64,000 nucleotides of DNA from Haemaphysalis longicornis (GCA_013339765.2 CM023453.1:93713767-93777766); one strand, 5' to 3'. Counted from the first letter of the stretch, positions 46,488 through 59,345 are shown. Numbers and translations are program-made. The notes: generated from the sequence alone by a model not told the origin.

Positions 46488-49023
46488 CTTTTAATGGGAA
46501 GCGAGAAACGCACAGTGGAAACCCTCAATGCTGTTCTCACGAAAGCAAAAACACCCCAGAGTAGGATCGAGGGCACAGTCTCCAGGCTCTCCCGCTAGAA
46601 GCTTTACAGCCCGGAATCGAGCCACTTAGTACGGAAACGCTAACTTTCAGGAGAATTGGAGCCTCTCCGGAAAAAAGGCGCCAGTCGGTAGTTGCCGTTT
46701 GCCATAAATGGAGCACAGCCGGTTTTATCCAAAAGGCCTGCAAATGTAGCAGTTTTGGTGCAAGTAAAGACGTGCCGTAAGAATATTGGCCTCGTTCTTT
46801 AATAACGAAACACCTCTTTCTGTGAAATGCACGCTTCAATATACCACCCAGAGTGACGGCCTTTATAGTTCATGACAAGGTGACGTAGAAGTGACTCGAG
46901 TGCATGTCCATATTGCGCTTTTTTACAGTAGTCGTACCTTGAGCCACTACCAAACTTTCACCCGGGAGTCTTTTTTAGCAGACATAGTTACTGGGTGAGA
47001 CTGCTAGGCTTATTATCTTAGGGTTAAAATACTTTTGAAATCATTATGTCAAATATACAATCCTGCCAGATATATTTACCATTTTTGGACTGTTATAGTG
47101 GTGTCACGTTCATTGGATGCAACGGCAGTCGTGAAATGAGAACGTGCGAGTTTTGTAAGCGAAGTTCTGTGTCCCGTACCTGAGTGAAAATCTCGACGAT
47201 TGCTTCTGCAATTGTCGTGACCTTCCCTTGTAATTTGTGCGCAATGAAATTTATCAGCGAGGTCGCCAAACTGCTTACGTTCCTGGTATTACTTCAATAG
47301 GTGCAATGCCCATGACTGTTAGGCTCAGGACAAAGGAACAAAAGGCTATAGAAAAGTGCAGACTTCTTTCTTTTCATATACCTCGTCAAAAGCACTTCAA
47401 TCGACTCTGCACCGCTTGCGATAAACCTTAATCTTTCCCCTTTTGTGTCGGGAGGCACTGGTAATCGTATCGTTATCACCAGCGCAGAACGGCACTGCGT
47501 GAGTTGCGTGATTGGCATTCCATTTCTGCTTTGCTTTTGTGGCAATTTTTAAAGAAGCTGCCGATTGCCTTTGTTGCTTCGACTAAAAATACTGCCAATC
47601 GCTACTAAATCGCTCTAGTGACGTAATTAGAGCGGTAGAAAAGTGTCTTGGTCACGAAAAAAAGAGTTAATTTCAGCTGGTACAAAATTTATATTTATGC
47701 AATTAAATTTTCTATGCAACGATTTCGTGCCTTGGAATAAATAAATCTAAGTTTCGACGCTTCAGGTCCAGAGAAGTAAAATTTTCAAGTGAAATTTTGT
47801 ACCTAAGAGTATAAATAGTTGGCGCAGATGAGAATTAAAGTGAGGCTGAAAAAATGTGTGTATGTTTTGGAACCAGAGAGAACCTCAAACCAGACGCGAG
47901 GTGGCCCTCTTTTTTATTCTCCATTTTTGGAAATATAGTTGCTTGTAACGGAGGTGTTTCGAGACTTGCTTATTTATATTCAACAGCGACATTAGAGTCA
48001 TTTTTTAAACTTTATTTTCTACTCACAGATTCTTTTGGAAGGAGGGAGTCTCCGTGAAAGCCAACATAACCCTCCCGACAAAGTAGCAAAACATCCCGGG
48101 CCATCTCCACTAACGTGAAACGTGGGAAGGGGCCAAGCGTGCAGCGCATAAGCCTGTTCCTGGCGGCTCGGCATTTTCGCCAATGCAGATGAAACCATTG
48201 GGGGTAGAGGCATATAGCTTTGCTGTAAAAGTGTCGTGTGTTTGAATAACAACGCGTTCTAGCGCGAGGAGCAAACCAGTGTCTCGGTGTTTTGTAAGTA
48301 CTCGTTACGGAGGGCGTTCGAGCGCGCGGTGTGAACTAGTGGTGTCCCGGGTGTTTTAGTACCGTGACTACATGAGACGGTGGCTACGATGACGACATGA
48401 GACGCCGATACCACCCCGTCGCCCTAAACGGCTTCGCCCCTAAACATTATGTGCTATTGTATATTATTGATTGAAGATATATTGTACTGAAAGTCTAAAT
48501 CCTTTAGAACATCAAGACGGCACGTTACTGCCCGGCTGGTTTTCCATGTGCACCGAAGAACTGCTGTATCAATACAATATGACTTCCGCAGCATGGAAAA
48601 CAGCCCACGCCAACTTTAGCATTATTGTATGTACTCTCAAATGCACCAGACACTGTAGCAAGTTATCTGGTGCAACATTTGACGGAAAACGTCAGTGCCA
48701 ATAACTTCTTTGAGCGGTTCTTAACAGGTAAAATGTCTTCACACCATGGTGTAGAAACGAAACCAAAAAGAACCTAAATCTGGAGCCTAAACGGTATGTT
48801 TAGCAGAACTGAACCCGTGAGTTCTCGAGCCTGACGAAGCCAGCCAGGAAGTGAACCGAAAAAATAAAAAACGGTTACCGGCACACAACAAAACGATTTG
48901 CCCACTCGCCGTTGATAATGCAGAATCAATCTCATCCAGTCTTCAATTGCACGCAAGAAACATTTCGTAAAGTCCCACGCAATTCCCCTCCTCAGAGCAG
49001 TTACGATACTACGATCTATTATC
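46488..49023. other. Intergenic; nothing supported
   Basis: About 2.5 kb of AT-leaning DNA. No splice-bounded exon, repeat or RNA gene recognised. Confidence 0.4.
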
Positions 49024-49628
49024 TATTGTTCGAAGTCCCCTAATTGGAATTTCCGGTTAATTGGGTGCGGTGGTTGAGTCCCGAAATTTTTACATGCAAT
49101 TTAAGAGAAGAAATTGGTCGATAATCTGAGCCTAAATACAACTATTGCGGTTATTTGGAAGCTATTGCGGATGAAAAGCATCAAGCTGACCGTGATATTT
49201 CTGTAAAATTCAGAAATTTGAAAAGCCAAACCAATGCCGCGCTTTGCACTACGGCGGTGCCATCGCAACTGAAGCAGCGCACAGTTGCGAAGCGGCATGT
49301 CAACTGAGACTCTGTCCACAGTACGCCATCCTTGTTTACGCCTCTCTCTCTTTTCAAGTCCTCAACCTTCTTTTTTGAGCACAGCTCCATGTGGTTTGAA
49401 TGATGGACACTTCAGGCTTCGATTTTGCGATAAGTCTCTATCTGGATAAACCGTGTTGTACGCTCTGTACTGCCAACGAAAGTGGAGATTCCTGAACAGG
49501 ATCAGGAAGGGAATGCGTTGCGGACTCAGTGGAAATGTTATTATTGTATTTTATTTTTAATTCAAAGTTTGGATAATTAGAAGTTTCTTTGCGGTCCCCG
49601 TGGAGATCCCATTAACGGGAGTCGACTG
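49024..49628. mobile_element. Small Tigger-like element, degraded
   Basis: Right end is the complement of CAGTCGACTCCCGTTAAT followed by TA, as expected for the pogo/Tigger group. The left end (49029 onward: GTTCGAAGTCCCCTAATTGG) is a diverged inverted match that continues into GAATTTCCGG against GGATCTCCACGG. About 600 bp and non-coding. The left boundary is uncertain. Confidence 0.45.
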
Positions 49629-51329
49629 TAGCTATACCCTCTACATGTTGTCCCTACATGGCAAAAGTACCGATATTGCAATGGTGCTCTGCTATTCGTC
49701 GGGCGTGCAAGAACTGCATACATTCGGCACACTTTGCCCTTCGTTAGTTGTGACTGTACCGGAGAATTAGGGTGCGATATTGAAGCCCAGCGCAGCTGCG
49801 AAGGCCCACACCCTACATTTACCCCCTGGTTGTGTTGTACAATTTGGTTAAAAAGCTTCGCGCTCGTAGAAAGTCTTGAAACTTGACTTATACTATCCGC
49901 AGTAACGGTTTAGCCTTCAAAGCAGCTGGAACCAATGCCTGTTCGATCACTGCCCCGAGCGCGGCGGCCGTTTTTGTGATCTAGAGGAATAGTTAAAACG
50001 TCTATCTGTCGATATTTAGACATTCTTTAAATTCCCAAGCGGTACAAAATGTCCTTCTAGCCCTGCAGTATGCAGTGATACATTCGTAGTATCAAGCGCG
50101 GCAATACTGTGTTATTCACTGTGTTTCTGTAAGAAAACAAAAAAAAAACGTCAATCAGTTCAGACAGAACATAATCAGTTTAGACAGAATTAGCTTAGAC
50201 ATAAAAGTTTCGCCCATTCTTTGCTGCTGCATCTATCGAATATATACAAAACCAAGAGGAATTCCCTCTATACGTCTATACGTCTCTCTTTACGTTTCTC
50301 TCTAGCCTTCTTTCCTTCTGCGACCTTTTCTGAACCAAACATGTCATCACTGCGTGGAAAGCTTAGTATAATTGCTAGTTTTCAAAAACGCGAAGAGCGG
50401 GAAAATTTGTACCAGCCACTCCGCGTTTCACGTTTGACGTCGACAGACTGTTGCAAACCCATGCAGTACGTCACCGCAATACGGGTAACAACATCACATT
50501 TCTTGCTTTCTACCTACAGAACTGCACAGTTAAAACAATACGTTTCTGCGGCATGCGGCAAGGAACAACGTTGGATATAATTGGGAAAGCCTGCAAAAAT
50601 CAAAACTCGCCTTAGTTTTACCTTGGTTTTCAAATTAAAGCGTAATTCCCATATCATCTCATGCAGTGCCTTTCTGAGAATAAACCGTGTGTTCTGATCG
50701 AATAAATCAACACTGATAATATCAAATTATGACAACTAATACTAGAAAGTGAAGTCCTTGGCTTGCTTAAACGCATAAAAACAGAAGCGGACATTTTGAA
50801 TATCTTTTGAGTAGTGCCACGTTTATGATTTTTTTATCAGAAAGTAGTAGCAGTAGTAAAAAGCCTTCAGTGCAAAAGGAGAAATACTGGTTACAATAGA
50901 AGAAAGGGATGGGAGATAGGGTGAGGAAAAATAAACGTAGTGGTGGATTGCTTGGGACTTTGTAGATTCTTTAAACACTTAAAGAATCGGTGGATCCTTC
51001 TAAACAGAATCTCGATATATGGATCCTTTGTTTTTGAATTTTTGATACGATATCAACAATAAACCGTCCGAAAGTCAGCTCACACAATTATGGACATGTT
51101 GCCATTAATGAAGTCATTTTAAGTGATTAAGCCAGATACAGAGGCGCGTAATTGCAAAACATACATGGAGCGTATACAACAAACGAGTCCGGATTGCTCA
51201 TCTTGTTACCACATTTGACCATTACTTAACTTTTTTGTATGATTGGTAATTGCAAGTTTGAGGTTATTTCGAGACGCATGAAGCAGTTCCAACCCAAAAC
51301 AGTTCCAGCAGTCTCACTAGTGTCAGAAA
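49629..51329. other. Intergenic; nothing supported
   Basis: AT-leaning DNA. A 119-codon plus-strand ORF at 50221-50580 has no recognisable motif. Confidence 0.4.
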
Positions 51330-51690
51330 AACACTGGCACAGCTTGCAGTAGTGGTGACAGTGCCAGAGAAACAGAAGGGCTGGCGTCCCCTCTCCCTTC
51401 GTTGGAGACCCTACTGTTGCACCTTACATGGATTTCCAAACTTGCCGCTCAGAGGTCTCCACGACTGGCAGGACAGGATTGGTTTGTCCACACCCTTTCA
51501 CATCTTTCCAAAAGTGAACCGCGTTAGCACGTGCCAGTACCTGTGGCATTCCGCTTCGCAAAGTCGGAGTCTGTAGCGCTAACTCGGCGTCTGTTCTCCC
51601 AACATCAGGCAGCGAAGGAACTTGAACTGGCGATTACAACAGTACGCGCAAGATCGCGCCACGAACGCTGGGCAGAGGGTTCTTATAAGT
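51330..51690 (+). repeat. Dispersed repeat, second family (copy 2)
   Basis: Diverged copy of 1230-1640 in the same orientation; landmarks are listed there. Confidence 0.6.
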
Positions 51691-52677
51691 CGAGCTGGTT
51701 GACGCCGCGCACTCCGCACGTGAAGCAGGCGGATGTGCGCTCGGTATGTTTTCTTGTTTTTTTGTGCGTGTGTGAGCTCCTTTCATAGCGCAAGCACGGC
51801 CGCAAACCTGGCCGACTCAGGGCTCTGCTCACGAGGTGCACGCTGACGTGCACTCGTTCTTCTTTCTTGGTATTTTTTCTAGTAACGTTATATAGGGAAT
51901 CGAAAAGCTTACACGGCACGGCCGTAAAAACGCGGCGTAAAACGTATTTAAGAGTGACGTCTGTCTGCAAGAAAAATAGTGCAGCTCTGAATGTTTCATT
52001 CGGGTTATAAACACAGAAATATTCTAAATACCTAAATAAAGTCGACGTGTTCATTTGCAACTCTCCGTTTGCGCAGGGCACAATCCAGTACGTTGTTATA
52101 AAAATATCATTGCCATCCTAACCCAGGCCAACCTCATTCCAAGTAAGCTCAGTCCAATCTAGAATTTCTAATTCTTGTTCCATCACCCTATGGACGAGCG
52201 ATAGGTCGTCCTTAGGGTGACAGAACAAAAATGATTCCTTTACATTCTCTAGACGTTCTGTTGATATCCTACCAACTTCATTGCTATCCAACATACTCTT
52301 ACATTCAATTGACAGACGTCTGTAAAATGTCTATTGAATGTATGTTGACACTCGTATATTGACTGTTGTATATAGAAAGTGTACCTAATTTACGTTGGCA
52401 TTTGTCTTTTGAGGATTGTGTATAGAAAGTCTATCTAATTTATGTTGACATTTGTCCTTTAACGAGCGTCTGTAAGATGACCACTGAAAGTGTTTGGAGA
52501 CGTTCTGTAGCAAGTTGAATTTAACGCAAAGAACTGATTCCTTCGTCCTGGAGTCCGATTTCAATTATTTCATATTGTTTTTTTTGCTCAATACCTGGAC
52601 ATGTTAACAATATTTTGGAAACAAACTATTTACTTGACTTAACCCAAATTACGTTACTTTTGTTTGAATCAGGTTTT

Positions 52678-52679
<2 letters not shown>
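51691..52679. other. Intergenic, with internal short repeats
   Basis: Between 52300 and 52480 two related blocks occur: TGTATATAGAAAGTGTACCTAATTTACGTTG and GTGTATAGAAAGTCTATCTAATTTATGTTG (first 20 bases similar), each followed by ACATTTGTC-like sequence. This is a small local duplication. No gene. Confidence 0.4.

Positions 52680-52744
<65 letters not shown>
52680..52744. repeat. (AC)n microsatellite
   Basis: About 65 bp of uninterrupted AC dinucleotide. Confidence 0.97.
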
Positions 52745-52749
<5 letters not shown>

Positions 52750-53518
52750 TCACAGACAACGTATCTTTCTTTTCCCTCTATCTCTGCATGTATCTTCCCA
52801 CTTGTGCACTCCAAGAAAAAAAAAGTAGCAAAAGGGAGCAACTTTCACTGTTCTGTACCTCGAGCGGCGCAGTTTCTCCCCCGGAACAACCAGGTCGTCT
52901 CTCAGCCGCGAGGGTTGGTCGGTTGGTCCTTCACGACCCGCTCGCTTTTACTCTTCACGGTGATAAACATGGCTAATCAGCTATTCCGAACAAGCGCCAG
53001 CCAGCGGCACCAACCCTCGCAACTCCTTGTCACTGTGTTTGATTTACGAAAGCGATGTGCGGCATGGTTGAAAGGAAGGAATTATGTGCGTAAATATTTT
53101 GCAACAGACAGCTGGAAGCGCCTGTAATAACGGCGATAATCGAAAATCCGCCGGCTAGGCTAACCTTATCCGTCCGGCGCAGATGCTTCGCCCGCTCTCA
53201 AGCCAACCGCCACCGGCGCCTCTCTCTCTTTGCGTACCTCCGGGAGAAACGTGTCAATCACCCGAGGCAGCCATACCGCGGCGCACGCGCGCTTTCTTGC
53301 AACCCATTCTAGTTTTCCGTTTTCTTTGGTTACGGCTTGCAACTATAATGTAAAGAAGAAGATATGTGCAATTGTTTACGTACCAGTGTTTCCCGGTATT
53401 GTATTTTGTTAATAACGCGCAGTTTTTTAAACATGCAATGAAAGGCACGCCTCACCGAAGCATCGGCACCCCGCGGATGGCGGCTATTATAAATGAAGTG
53501 CAGTGCTTCTGAATGTGC
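52745..53518. other. Spacer before the outer LINE
   Basis: A 52-codon frame from ATG 52969 in a good context (AACATGGCT) to TAA at 53125 starts MANQLFRTSASQ and ends DSWKRL. It is not low-complexity, but I cannot assign it to a family. GC-rich flanks. Confidence 0.25.
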
Positions 53519-53535
53519 GGTGACGATGTCGTGCT
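53519..53535. repeat. Left target-site duplication of the outer LINE
   Basis: GGTGACGATGTCGTGCT, 17 bp, identical to 63907-63923. Confidence 0.9.
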
Positions 53536-53572
53536 CATTGTGCTTCCGCTTGTCGATAGGAGTGGACGCAGA

Positions 53573-54720
53573 ATGGTGAGCTCCGAGCGAGCTGCGTCAG
53601 CTGCCAACGCAGGCCGTGGTAACTCGTTTGACGCCGTTCCCAAGGACTACAGGAATATTCTGCCGTAAATACCTCCAGGAGAAGAAATGAACCGCACAGT
53701 TGTGCTGCATTGTGACACCAAGAGACGACCGTACAGAATAGAAGATTTTCGGCAGCCGCTCAAGTACTTAGGTGTCATTCAGGAGGTGAGTGGCATTGGC
53801 GCGTTCCAAATGTCACACGTGTGGCTTGTGATGTTTTGCACGGACAGCGCGAAGAAGAAGATTGTGGACGCAGGACACGTAGACGTAAAAAAGCGGATGT
53901 GTCTGGTAGTTGACCACAACAGACAGAAAATTCGCGTGAAACTTCCTTGGGTGCGATTTGACGTGACGAATGACGCTATCGGGCGTTTATTGGGGGGTAC
54001 GGTGAAGTGAAGGACGTGACCAGTGAACGCTGGAGAGTAGAGGACTTTGAAAACGCCGACTCGACAACTCGGATCGTACGTTTGGTTCTTCGAGAGGGCG
54101 TGACCCTGGACTGCCTCCCACACCAGCTACGGCTGGGCAAAGGTACGGCTCTTGTGGTCGTGCCTGGAGGAGTGCCCATGTGCCTACGCTGTAACACCGC
54201 GGGAGGCATTCGCGGGAATCCCGAGTCTCCAAATTTCGGCGAGTGTCACGGTTTCGGACATGAGCAAGCTGAATGCACGCACTTGTATGCGGGCGCAGCA
54301 AGACGCGGCACCGACGAGGAACACACCGACTTGGTGATAGACGAAGAAGAAGCAGAGAAGGCTGCAGCAGCTTCTTCCAACGAGGTCAAGGAGGACGCCG
54401 ACGTAAGAGCTAAAACGGAGTCTGTCGTAAGCGAAGCCGCAAAAACAGACGCAAAGGAGCTACCGGGGGGCGCCACACCCACAGGTGGTAACGCGTCCAG
54501 CCACACGCAGCAAGAACCAGCGACGAACGCAACCGAAGAAAGCACCACGGAAATAATGGAACACCAAGAAGTCTCGTCAAAGCGACGAAGGGAGCAAACT
54601 ACGGATATGACAGATGAGCAACGGCTGCGACGCCTACAGCAGAAGTGGAAAGTCGTCGTCAGGAAGAAGAGAAATGCGAACAAACAACGGTCGTCGTCGC
54701 TGTCACGCGACGAAAAGTGA
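53573..54720 (+). pseudogene. ORF1 of the outer LINE (zinc-knuckle protein)
   Basis: ATG at 53573 opens the frame. One TAA follows 31 codons later in the same frame, and translation continues in frame from MNRTVVLHC at 53687. A frame change occurs near 54000 (GRLLGG, then GEVKDVTSERWRVEDF). The C-terminal half has a degenerate zinc-knuckle pair: CLRC followed by lost His/Cys, then ECHGFGHEQAEC in which the first Cys is Phe. An acidic/basic tail rich in Glu, Ala, Lys and Arg follows, ending with RKKRNANKQ. It should be an RNA-binding chaperone of the LINE particle. Broken by one stop and one frameshift. Confidence 0.85.
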
Positions 54721-54800
54721 GCTGGTTCAGTGTCATTGACTCACATGCCGTAATTAGAAAGGTAAGCGCAGTGCTCTTTGCCTGGTTTCGCTAACCAATT

Positions 54801-55449
54801 ATGCCAGTAGAAGTAGCTAAACCGTTGCGATTTGCTACGCTTAATGTGAGAGGGCTGGCGACGAAAAAGAGGCAAAACCAGTTATACCGATGAGCCACGG
54901 AAAAGGACATCGATGTCTTTGCTGTTCAAGAGACTAAAATTGACCGCGAAGACCAGAGAGAGAGCATGGTGCAGCGGTTCGAAAATCAGTATAACGTTTG
55001 TGTCAGCCACGCTGTTGGAAATTCGGCAGGGTGTCTTCTTTTTATTCGAAAGAGTATTGGCGCTGTGATAGAAAGTGTCACTTCATGTGTGAATGGAAGA
55101 TTTATTGTGTGTGACATTACATTCTCAAATCAGGAATGGAGAGTTATGTTTGTATGCGTCAACTGAATTTCAAGCGCGAAAGGAAGATTTCCAATCTGTG
55201 GGAAACTGTTGCAAATCAGATCGTTTCCTAGTGTTATTGGGAGACTTCAACTCTGTTTGTTCTTCTCGCGATAAAACGAGTGCAACGCCGTTTCGGGGTG
55301 CAAGTACAGTTATTTTGAGTGATGTAATTAATGAAAGTCATCTAGAAGATGTTGGAGCGACTTTTAACAATAGGCCTGAGTTCGTTACACACTTCCAAGG
55401 TACTAGCCACGCTAGACTGGACAGACCGTATCTATCCTTAGAATGGATT
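54801..55449 (+). pseudogene. ORF2 of the outer LINE, endonuclease part (5' of the insertion)
   Basis: ATG at 54801 gives MPVEVAKPLRFATLNVRGLA, the N-terminus of an APE-type endonuclease. Then DIDVFAVQETKID (the catalytic Glu), VGNSAGCLLFI, and in another frame LLGDFNSV, the next conserved block. An early TGA and at least two frame changes are present. The reading is cut at 55449 by the nested element within ARLDRPYLSLEW, a conserved segment of the endonuclease. Confidence 0.85.
55433..55449. repeat. Left target-site duplication of the nested LINE
   Basis: TATCCTTAGAATGGATT, 17 bp, identical to 61022-61038. Confidence 0.92.
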
Positions 55450-55617
55450 GATTGATTGATGGTTGGATGTTTATGGCGCAAGGCCAACTGGGGCAAAGAG
55501 CGCCAAAACAATAGTGATATATGAGGGGTGAAACCCTAAACACTAAGTAAAGTCAGCAAAAACAAAGGTAAAATCAAAACGACAATGAGCATGGCTGGTG
55601 TATAGGGCCAGATTTCA

Positions 55618-57105
55618 TTATGCGTGATAGGAAATCAGGTTTAAAAACTTGACCTCTGACAAATACTCGAACACACGTTTCACGGAAACAATGGCATCGT
55701 CACCTAGAAAAAACGATGGATGTAGGGGAATAAGTTGTCTGTAGAGTTCTCTGAAGTGTTTCTGTCGTGTTGTGTGAAGTGCCTTGCATGTTATTAGTAT
55801 GTGCACTACGGATAGGGCCTCTCCGCACCGGCTGCACTGGGGTCTAGGAGATCCCGTCAGCAGATACGAGTGAGTTGCATGCGTGTGCCCTATCCGCAGC
55901 CTACCCAAGGCGACTTCCGTGTGTCTGCTGCGTGAGTCAGCTGTGTGCCGTCTCAAGTGTGGCTTTATTACGTATAGTTTGTTGTCTGTCTGTTCGTCCC
56001 AGTGTGTTTGCCATGTTCTGCGCAGGTGTTGTCTTGTGTGTGGCTTGAGGTCTGTGTAGGGTACCGTTGTAATGTCCGCAGTGTTCCTGAGTGCAGCAGC
56101 AGCGGCCCTCTCGTCTGCCAACTCCTTCCCAGCGCTCCCTGCGTGTCCTGAGACCCAGCAGAGGACCAGCTGATGCTTTTGTGCATACACGGACATGATA
56201 GTGCTGAATACAAGATTAACTATGTGGTTTTTGGGAGGCTTGTGCGATGACAGTGCGCGAACGACACTCAAAGAATCTGTATAAATGATGGAATTGGGAA
56301 TTTTATTTTCAAGAATGTGTCGTACAATAAGTAAAATTCCATACGCTTCTGCTGAAAAAATTGTGTGCACGCTCATGGTTCTGGCTGCATTGAAATTAGG
56401 ACCATGAGCCGCGCACGCCACCCTACTGGAGGTTTTAGAAGCGTCACTATAAAATTCTGCACATGTGTATTTCAACTGCAAAGACAGAAAGTGCTGCAGT
56501 ATTGCAGCTGGTGGTACCCGATTTTTGTCAAGTCTCATAAAAGAAATGTCGCACGACACAGGGCGAACTTGCCAAGGCGGTAAACTGTTTGAAAAGGGTG
56601 ACATGTATTCTAAAAACGAAGCACTGAGATCCGAGACTCGCTCTCTCACTCTAAGTGTAAAGGGCAGAGGAACGAATGGGCAATTTACAAAGAGCAGAGA
56701 TGTTGATGTATCGTTAAAGACATTGTAAAAAGGATGATTGTTCAGCGGTGAAATTTTAAAAGCATATAGCAAGTTCATGTACGTTCGTTGACTCTCAAGG
56801 CTCCACTTATCACACTCGACATACAGATTCTCGACAGGGCTAGTGCGAAAAGCACCCGAGGCGAGACGAAGCCCCAAGTGTAGCACTGGGCCAAGCATTC
56901 GAAACGCTGTTTTAGTCGCCGACCCATATACCACACTGCCATAGTCTAAACGAGACCCAACCAAACCAATATAGAGCCGTAGTAGGAGTTCTTTGTCTGA
57001 ACCATACGATTGATGGGAGAGCACCTTAAGTATATTCATTGTTTTAAGACATTTATGTTTAAGTTCCTTGATGTGTGGAATGAATGTTAGTTTCTGGTCA
57101 AACAC
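55618..57105 (-). CDS. ORF2 C-terminal part of the nested LINE: RT thumb, RNase H, zinc finger
   Basis: 495 codons are open to TAA at 55618. The first about 120 residues are the end of the RT domain (SRLDYGSVVYGSA is typical). RNase H follows with Asp221 (EFYSDASKT), Glu253 (FSAEAYGIL), Asp277 (IYTDSLSVV) and Asp331 in the HAGSAGKELADE motif, all catalytic residues present. The end carries CSRCGEALSVVHILITC, a CX2CX7HX4C finger typical of this ORF2 class. The frame is really the distal part of ORF2 left open after upstream breaks. The first Met is internal to the original protein. Confidence 0.9.
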   Translation of the reverse strand: MFDQKLTFIPHIKELKHKCLKTMNILKVLSHQSYGSDKELLLRLYIGLVGSRLDYGSVVYGSATKTAFRMLGPVLHLGLRLASGAFRTSPVENLYVECDKWSLESQRTYMNLLYAFKISPLNNHPFYNVFNDTSTSLLFVNCPFVPLPFTLRVRERVSDLSASFLEYMSPFSNSLPPWQVRPVSCDISFMRLDKNRVPPAAILQHFLSLQLKYTCAEFYSDASKTSSRVACAAHGPNFNAARTMSVHTIFSAEAYGILLIVRHILENKIPNSIIYTDSLSVVRALSSHKPPKNHIVNLVFSTIMSVYAQKHQLVLCWVSGHAGSAGKELADERAAAAALRNTADITTVPYTDLKPHTRQHLRRTWQTHWDEQTDNKLYVIKPHLRRHTADSRSRHTEVALGRLRIGHTHATHSYLLTGSPRPQCSRCGEALSVVHILITCKALHTTRQKHFRELYRQLIPLHPSFFLGDDAIVSVKRVFEYLSEVKFLNLISYHA

Positions 57106-59345
57106 AACACCTCAGAACTTGTGCTCCTTGTTCACAGGAAGCGACACACCATTAGGAGTAATGTCTGGGTTCATGTGGACACCACGCTTCCTGGAGAACA
57201 CAACGCAGGAGCTTTTTAGAGGATTTAATTTAAAACCATTTTTGTCTGCCCAGCCGCCAAGTTTCTTTACGCCAAGCTGGACTTGACGTTCCAGATTGAC
57301 ATACTGCATGATTTATAGGATATCTGCACGTCATCTCCATACATGGAATAAGAGATTGTAGGTGGCAGTGCCTTACCAAGAGAGTTCATTTTTACTATGA
57401 AGAGAGTGCAGCTCAACACGCCACCCTGTGGCACGCCATTTTCTTGCAAGTGAACCTCTGAGAGTGCACGACCAACTCTTACTCGAAACGTTCTGTCTGA
57501 CAAGTAACTAACAAGAGTGTTCAACATGTTACCCAAAACACCGAATGACTTGAGGTCACTAAGGATCCCATAACGCCAAGCGGTGTCGTATGCCTTCTCA
57601 AGGTCGAAAAACACAGTTAAACAATACTGCTTATGCGCGAAGGCATCCTTGATGTACGAGTCAAGAGCTACCAGTTGATCGTTCGTCGATCGCCCCACCC
57701 TAAAGCCTGCCTGGCAGCCCTCGGGAAGACCGTTGTACTCGAGAAATACACGAGCCTGCGATTTACCATCTTCTCGAAGAGAGCTTGCACAGGCAGCTCG
57801 TCAGGGCTTTTGGACGGTAGCTTGAGGGGGACGACGGGCCCTTTCCCTCTTTCAGAAAAGCTACGACTATAGCCTCCTTCCAAGAGTTTGGAATGTGCCC
57901 CGAAAGCCATATCTTGTTATTTAGGTGTAAGAGTGTTAGAAGAGTGTCTGCGTGCAGGTGTTGTATCATTGTGTATGTGATGTTGTCTGAGCCTGGAGCT
58001 GAGGGTTTACACGTGCTCAAAGCAGCCCTCAGCTCATGCAGTGAAAACTCGGAGTTATAAGAAGATGTTGACGTATTGTTATCTAGTATAGGCTTCTTTT
58101 TCGGCCGTTGTTTGTGTTTCAATGAAAGTGTTTGTGGTAGTGTGCTGAACTGGACACGTGTTGGAAGTGTTGGGCGAGGGTGTCAGCCTGGTCTTCGAGT
58201 GTGTCCCCTGTTGTGCTGACCAGAGGCAGGCTGTGTGTTTGCTGTCCTTTGAGTTTGCGTATTCTTGTCCATGCTTTCGGTGTGTCTGTGTAGGAGTTTA
58301 TTGATGTTATGAAGGAACGCCAACTCTCTCGTTTTGCCTCACGGCGCACACGCTTTCCTAACGCCTTGGCCCGTTTGAACAAATGAGGTTAGATAAGTGG
58401 GGTATCGACGAAGGACACCCCACGCCTTGTTCTGGGGCTCTCGCGCCCGCCTACAGTCCCTCATTTCACCACGGCCTCTGCTGGTGGCGCGGGGCACCAG
58501 AGGCGTGGGGAATGGACTTTTCGGCGGCGTCGAGGATGTGCGCCGTGAGCAGTTGGGTAGCTTCTTCAGCGTGTAGGTGTCCTATTAATGTGTGGTGTAG
58601 TTTGGATGTCTCTGTAAATGTATTCCAGTTGACTCTTGCTTCATTAAACCTTTTATGGGAAGATGGACTGCTCGGGCCTGTATCTATATACGTTAATGAA
58701 GTGGGAAATGGTCACTACCATATGGGTCCGTGCCCACACCCCACTCAATACATGGAAAGAGAATTGCAGAGCCAATAGCCAGGTCAAGATGTGAGTATGC
58801 GTTGTGACCTATGTTATGGTATGTAGGCTGTTTATTGTTGAAAAGGCATGCTCCAGAGGATGTAAGAAACCTCTCTATCAGGCGACCTCGGGCATCCGTA
58901 CGAAAAGATCCCCACAGAGAGTTGTGAGCATTAAGGTCGCCTGTAAGGATGTATGGTTCGGGCAGCTGGTCGACCAGCGCCTCAAAGTCAGAGCTCGAAA
59001 GTGCAACATCAGGAGGGGTGTAAATGGAGCATACCGTTATCAACCTATTAAATTATATTGTGCGGATGGCTACAGCATCAAGGATAGTGTTCAAGGTGAC
59101 AGGGTGGCATGCTAAGGATTTGCGGGTGATTAAGGCCACACCGCCAGAAGAGTGTGTGCAGCCAACCCTGTCCTTTCTGTTACCAGGTAACTATTCAAGA
59201 AATTTCTGTTCTTGGATTCAGGTTGTGTTTCCTGAACACACATTACACTTGGCTGAGTAGCATGCAGAATCTCATACAACGTCGTCAAGATTATTTAGAA
59301 GGCCTCTGCAGTTCCATTGAACGACATTTTCTCTTCCCATTATGA
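57106..59345 (-). pseudogene. ORF2 of the nested LINE, endonuclease and reverse transcriptase part
   Basis: It starts near 59340 with VQWNCRGLLNNLDDV, the APE endonuclease N-terminus, then VMCVQET with the catalytic Glu. TGDLNAHNSLWG and YGSDHFPL (about 58700-58950) are later endonuclease motifs. RT motifs follow: SYRP (near 57800), VFFDLEKAYDTAW (motif A, about 57580-57620), NGVPQGGVLSC (motif B) and MYGDDVQIS (motif C, where Tyr-Gly-Asp-Asp is unusual against the common Ala/Val/Met). At least five frame changes or stops separate the blocks. Confidence 0.85.

Noticed and set aside
46253..46598. ORFs rich in Asn-Glu-Arg-Thr or Ser-Phe-Val-Arg
   Set aside because: Translations of the GAAC array.
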